NCBI GenBank assembly: GCA_018896315.1
Contig: JAHIMV010000146.1
Span: 1 to 15,273 of the forward strand
Length of the DNA: 15,273 nt
Source of the DNA: Patescibacteria group bacterium
GTDB taxonomy: Bacteria; Patescibacteriota; Patescibacteriia; UBA2591; UBA6264
Direction: 5' to 3'
In this document: one piece after another, positions 13,411-15,273 of the stretch
Layout: each line of letters begins with the position of its first letter
Position numbering within the stretch: position 1 is the first letter of the stretch
Notes under the pieces: model-generated
The model's database searches: none
Told to the model about the DNA's origin: nothing
The model's input: only the letters and a program-made list of their open reading frames with translations
Made by a program: the position numbers and the translations under genes

Positions 13411-15273
13411 TTAGCGAAAATTTTTCATTTGCCCAGTGTTCATTCCTCCAGTGTTTATTCCCGGTATTTGAAATCCCTGAGTTTGAGTAGTTTTGGTTTG
13501 AGTTGTCTGAACCGCACTTGGATTAATTGTTGAAACAACAACAATATCGCCCTCTTTGAGACCTGAGACAACTTCAGTGGAAAAATCATTTGAGAGTCCA
13601 ATTTCTACGGACTGCCGCTTTGGTTGAGTCGGCAATACTGTTCCTGGTGTATTGGCAAATTGCTTATTTGCATCTACTAATTCAACATAGTAAGCACCCT
13701 CTTGGAATTTAATGGCGCTGCTTGGCAAAATCAAAACGTCTTGTTTGGCCTCAGTGATTATATCTACTGTAACGCTCATACCAGGTTTTACCTGTTCTAC
13801 ATCAGTATCAAAAATAATCTTAATTCCGTAGCTTACTATCCCTTGAGAAACCTGACCCATTGTGTCAATTTCTATAACCCGGCCAACAATAGTTACCTCG
13901 GGCAGAGCGTCAAAAGTAATGGTTGCTTTTTGGTCAACTTTTATATTAGCTGCGTCAATTTCATTGAGAGAGATCTGGGCTATTTTTTGTTTAGTAATAA
14001 GAGTTGCCAGAACCGTACTAGAGGAAACCGAATCTCCTTTTTTGATTTTATCATTTTTTTCAGCAATGACACCATCAAAAGGAGCGCGGATAGAACAACT
14101 AGCTAATTTCTTTTTAGCATCAAAAAGAGCATCCTCTTTTTGAGTAACAATATTTTCCTGAGACTTAATGTCTTTGGGGTCAACTCCGGCAATTAATTCT
14201 TCAAGCGCCAGTTTTTTCTCATCAAATTTTTCCTGAGCAGATTGTAAAGCCCATTCGGCATCTTCAATTTTGTCAGGGGTATTTTTTATAGTATCATCAA
14301 TAGTATCTTTAATCGCCTGAAGAGAGCTTATATTAGAGGAAACAGCAGAAGCATCACTATCGATTTTGGGCTTCATTTTATCAATATGAGAAGCTGTATT
14401 AAGATGTTGATAATCTCTAACTATAATTGCATCAAACATATGGCGAGCGCTGTCTAGAGTTTGGAAAATTGCTCGAGTCGTTTCAAGAGTATCGTTTATC
14501 AGTTCATTAACGGTATCGCGGTCATCGTCTTGAAAAACAGTTATAAAAAATACATAGTTTTTATTAAAAAGGTCATTAGATTGGTCATAGTCATTAAGTA
14601 ATCTTTGGATAAATAAAGAATCCTCACCTAATATTAGCTCATACGCAGTAATATATTTTTTAAGGCTTTGCTCTGTCCCCAATACATCTTTCAGGTTTTT
14701 CATATAACTAGATAACTTAAGAAAAACAGCTGCAACGGTATTGTAGCCGTCTTCGTAAGCTGTTATTAAAGAGCTTTCAGTATCTATTTCAATATTTTCA
14801 TAGCTTTCTTTCGCCTCATTAAAATCACGCTCTGCCTGAGCTGAAGCGACCTCGGCCTGACGCTCGGTGTCATCAAGTATTTTTTCAATATTTTCATAGC
14901 TTTCTTTCGCCTCATTAAAATCACGCTCTGCCTGAGCTGAAGCGACCTCGGCCTGACGCAGAGATTGAACATCGGGCGGAGAAAGAAGGTCTTTCAACTC
15001 TTCTTTGGCGTCATCTAAAACAATTTCGGCATCATAAATGGCTTGTTGAGCATTTTTTGTGCCTAACTCTGCCAGAAGTTGGCCTGTTTTTACTTCCTGA
15101 TCTTTATTAATGTAAATGCCCACAATATCTCCTGAAACTTCTGGCTTAATATCAACCTGGTCTAAAACAGTTACCTGGCCTGAACCAGAGACTGATACAA
15201 TAAGTATGTCCTTTTCAACCGTAGCTACGGTGTAACGAACAGTTTCGTCACCGCCGCCACTGATAGCCTGATA
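13411..15273 (-). CDS. MacA/HlyD-type membrane fusion (adaptor) protein, 5' end cut by window edge
   Basis: The frame is open from the window edge at 15273 to TAA at 13411 (about 620 codons), so the start lies outside. A GTG at 15123 is an internal valine, not the start: upstream codons read RYTVATVEKDILIVSVSGSG and then VDIKPEVSGDIVG, the canonical adaptor opening. A first half-lipoyl segment follows (KDQEVKTGQLLAEL), then a long coiled-coil hairpin. The hairpin contains an exact 77-bp repeat (period 96 bp) and an extra helical region of roughly 170 residues (from IDTESSLITAYEDGYN). The second half-lipoyl motif CSIRAPFDGVIAEKNDKIKKGD and a beta-barrel with KPGMSVTVDI come next. It ends with a Gln/Thr/Gly-rich tail. 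It should link the permease to the cell surface, as in YknX-type systems. Confidence 0.92.
   Translation of the reverse strand, partial: YQAISGGGDETVRYTVATVEKDILIVSVSGSGQVTVLDQVDIKPEVSGDIVGIYINKDQEVKTGQLLAELGTKNAQQAIYDAEIVLDDAKEELKDLLSPPDVQSLRQAEVASAQAERDFNEAKESYENIEKILDDTERQAEVASAQAERDFNEAKESYENIEIDTESSLITAYEDGYNTVAAVFLKLSSYMKNLKDVLGTEQSLKKYITAYELILGEDSLFIQRLLNDYDQSNDLFNKNYVFFITVFQDDDRDTVNELINDTLETTRAIFQTLDSARHMFDAIIVRDYQHLNTASHIDKMKPKIDSDASAVSSNISSLQAIKDTIDDTIKNTPDKIEDAEWALQSAQEKFDEKKLALEELIAGVDPKDIKSQENIVTQKEDALFDAKKKLASCSIRAPFDGVIAEKNDKIKKGDSVSSSTVLATLITKQKIAQISLNEIDAANIKVDQKATITFDALPEVTIVGRVIEIDTMGQVSQGIVSYGIKIIFDTDVEQVKPGMSVTVDIITEAKQDVLILPSSAIKFQEGAYYVELVDANKQFANTPGTVLPTQPKRQSVEIGLSNDFSTEVVSGLKEGDIVVVSTINPSAVQTTQTKTTQTQGFQIPGINTGGMNTGQMKNFR
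14787..14959 (-). repeat. 77-bp perfect tandem repeat inside the adaptor gene
   Basis: Positions 14787-14863 and 14883-14959 are identical over 77 bases, with a 19-bp spacer and a 96-bp period. The period equals 32 codons, so the frame is kept. The protein shows RQAEVASAQAERDFNEAKES followed by YENIE twice. It lies in the first arm of the coiled-coil hairpin. Perfect DNA identity, including third positions, indicates a recent duplication or ongoing exchange between copies. Confidence 0.93.

Noticed and set aside
13702..14143. Plus-strand open frames of 93-134 codons opposite the adaptor gene, and other plus-strand frames at 1160, 4464, 5655, 8988, 11049, 12317 and 12700
   Set aside because: All lie opposite well-supported minus-strand genes or gaps, show no domain pattern, and have no promoter.
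14784..14972. Second minus-strand frame over the adaptor repeat
   Set aside because: Its own internal repetition comes from the 96-bp DNA duplication in the true adaptor frame. It is a shadow.
15121..15123. GTG at 15123 as the start of the adaptor protein
   Set aside because: The frame is open for 50 more codons to the window edge, and those codons encode the canonical N-terminal adaptor segment, so the real start is outside the window.
1..15273. CRISPR array, tRNA or rRNA genes, transposase genes
   Set aside because: No regularly spaced repeats, no cloverleaf with a GTTCRA T-loop, no rRNA-like tracts and no transposase motifs were seen on either strand.
5911..15273. UGA recoded as glycine, as in Gracilibacteria or SR1
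   Set aside because: Intact genes end in TAA or TAG and need no in-frame UGA to reach family length. The single UGA stop (alkD remnant) is followed at once by TAA, so it gives no evidence for recoding.

Overview
The window reads as chromosomal DNA from a very AT-rich, small-genome bacterium, most likely a member of Candidate Phyla Radiation (Patescibacteria). This is inferred from the gene set, the short intergenic gaps, the many small signal-peptide or membrane proteins without clear names, and the MacAB-like exporter with an adaptor of the kind common in that group. An ECF sigma factor, RarA and PspC make it bacterial rather than archaeal. Every gene I can support lies on the minus strand, so transcription runs from high to low coordinates. 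Stops are TAA or TAG in all intact genes. No gene has a recognisable Shine-Dalgarno sequence in front of its start codon.

Layout from high to low coordinate. (1) 15273-11462: a MacA/HlyD-type adaptor (5' end cut by the window edge), an ABC ATPase and a MacB/FtsX-type permease, tightly packed as one exporter operon. The adaptor carries a 96-bp in-frame tandem duplication. (2) 11461-11313: a compact element of two GC-rich hairpins flanked by 12-bp direct repeats. (3) 11312-10842: a membrane-anchored DUF5666-like protein. (4) 10754-8812: a transcription unit with near-leaderless promoter, ECF sigma factor, three-TM membrane protein with a similar C-terminal beta domain (candidate anti-sigma or sensor), a small secreted helical protein, and a strong terminator. 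(5) 8811-7688: a near-leaderless promoter followed by a VIT/CCC1-like membrane protein, a PspC-domain protein and a small two-TM protein. (6) 7664-7442: a consensus promoter, a highly structured stretch of about 190 nt and an intrinsic terminator. This is a candidate non-coding RNA that I cannot assign to a family. (7) 7443-6141: rarA, followed by a remnant of an AlkD-type DNA alkylation repair gene. (8) 5719-299: an HxGH nucleotidyltransferase, a secreted coiled-coil protein, an FKBP lipoprotein, a DUF362/ferredoxin protein, a tiny basic ORF and pyruvate phosphate dikinase (ppdK), ending in a hairpin terminator. (9) Below 245: a promoter and the start of another small membrane protein, cut by the window edge.

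Functionally, the ABC cluster probably exports a peptide or lipid-like substrate. The sigma-factor unit and the PspC/VIT unit look like envelope-stress modules. PPDK interconverts pyruvate and phosphoenolpyruvate at the core of a reduced carbon metabolism. The most unusual items are the structured RNA locus upstream of rarA, the paired-hairpin element, the recent tandem duplication in the adaptor coiled coil, and the window-wide lack of Shine-Dalgarno sites together with near-leaderless promoters.
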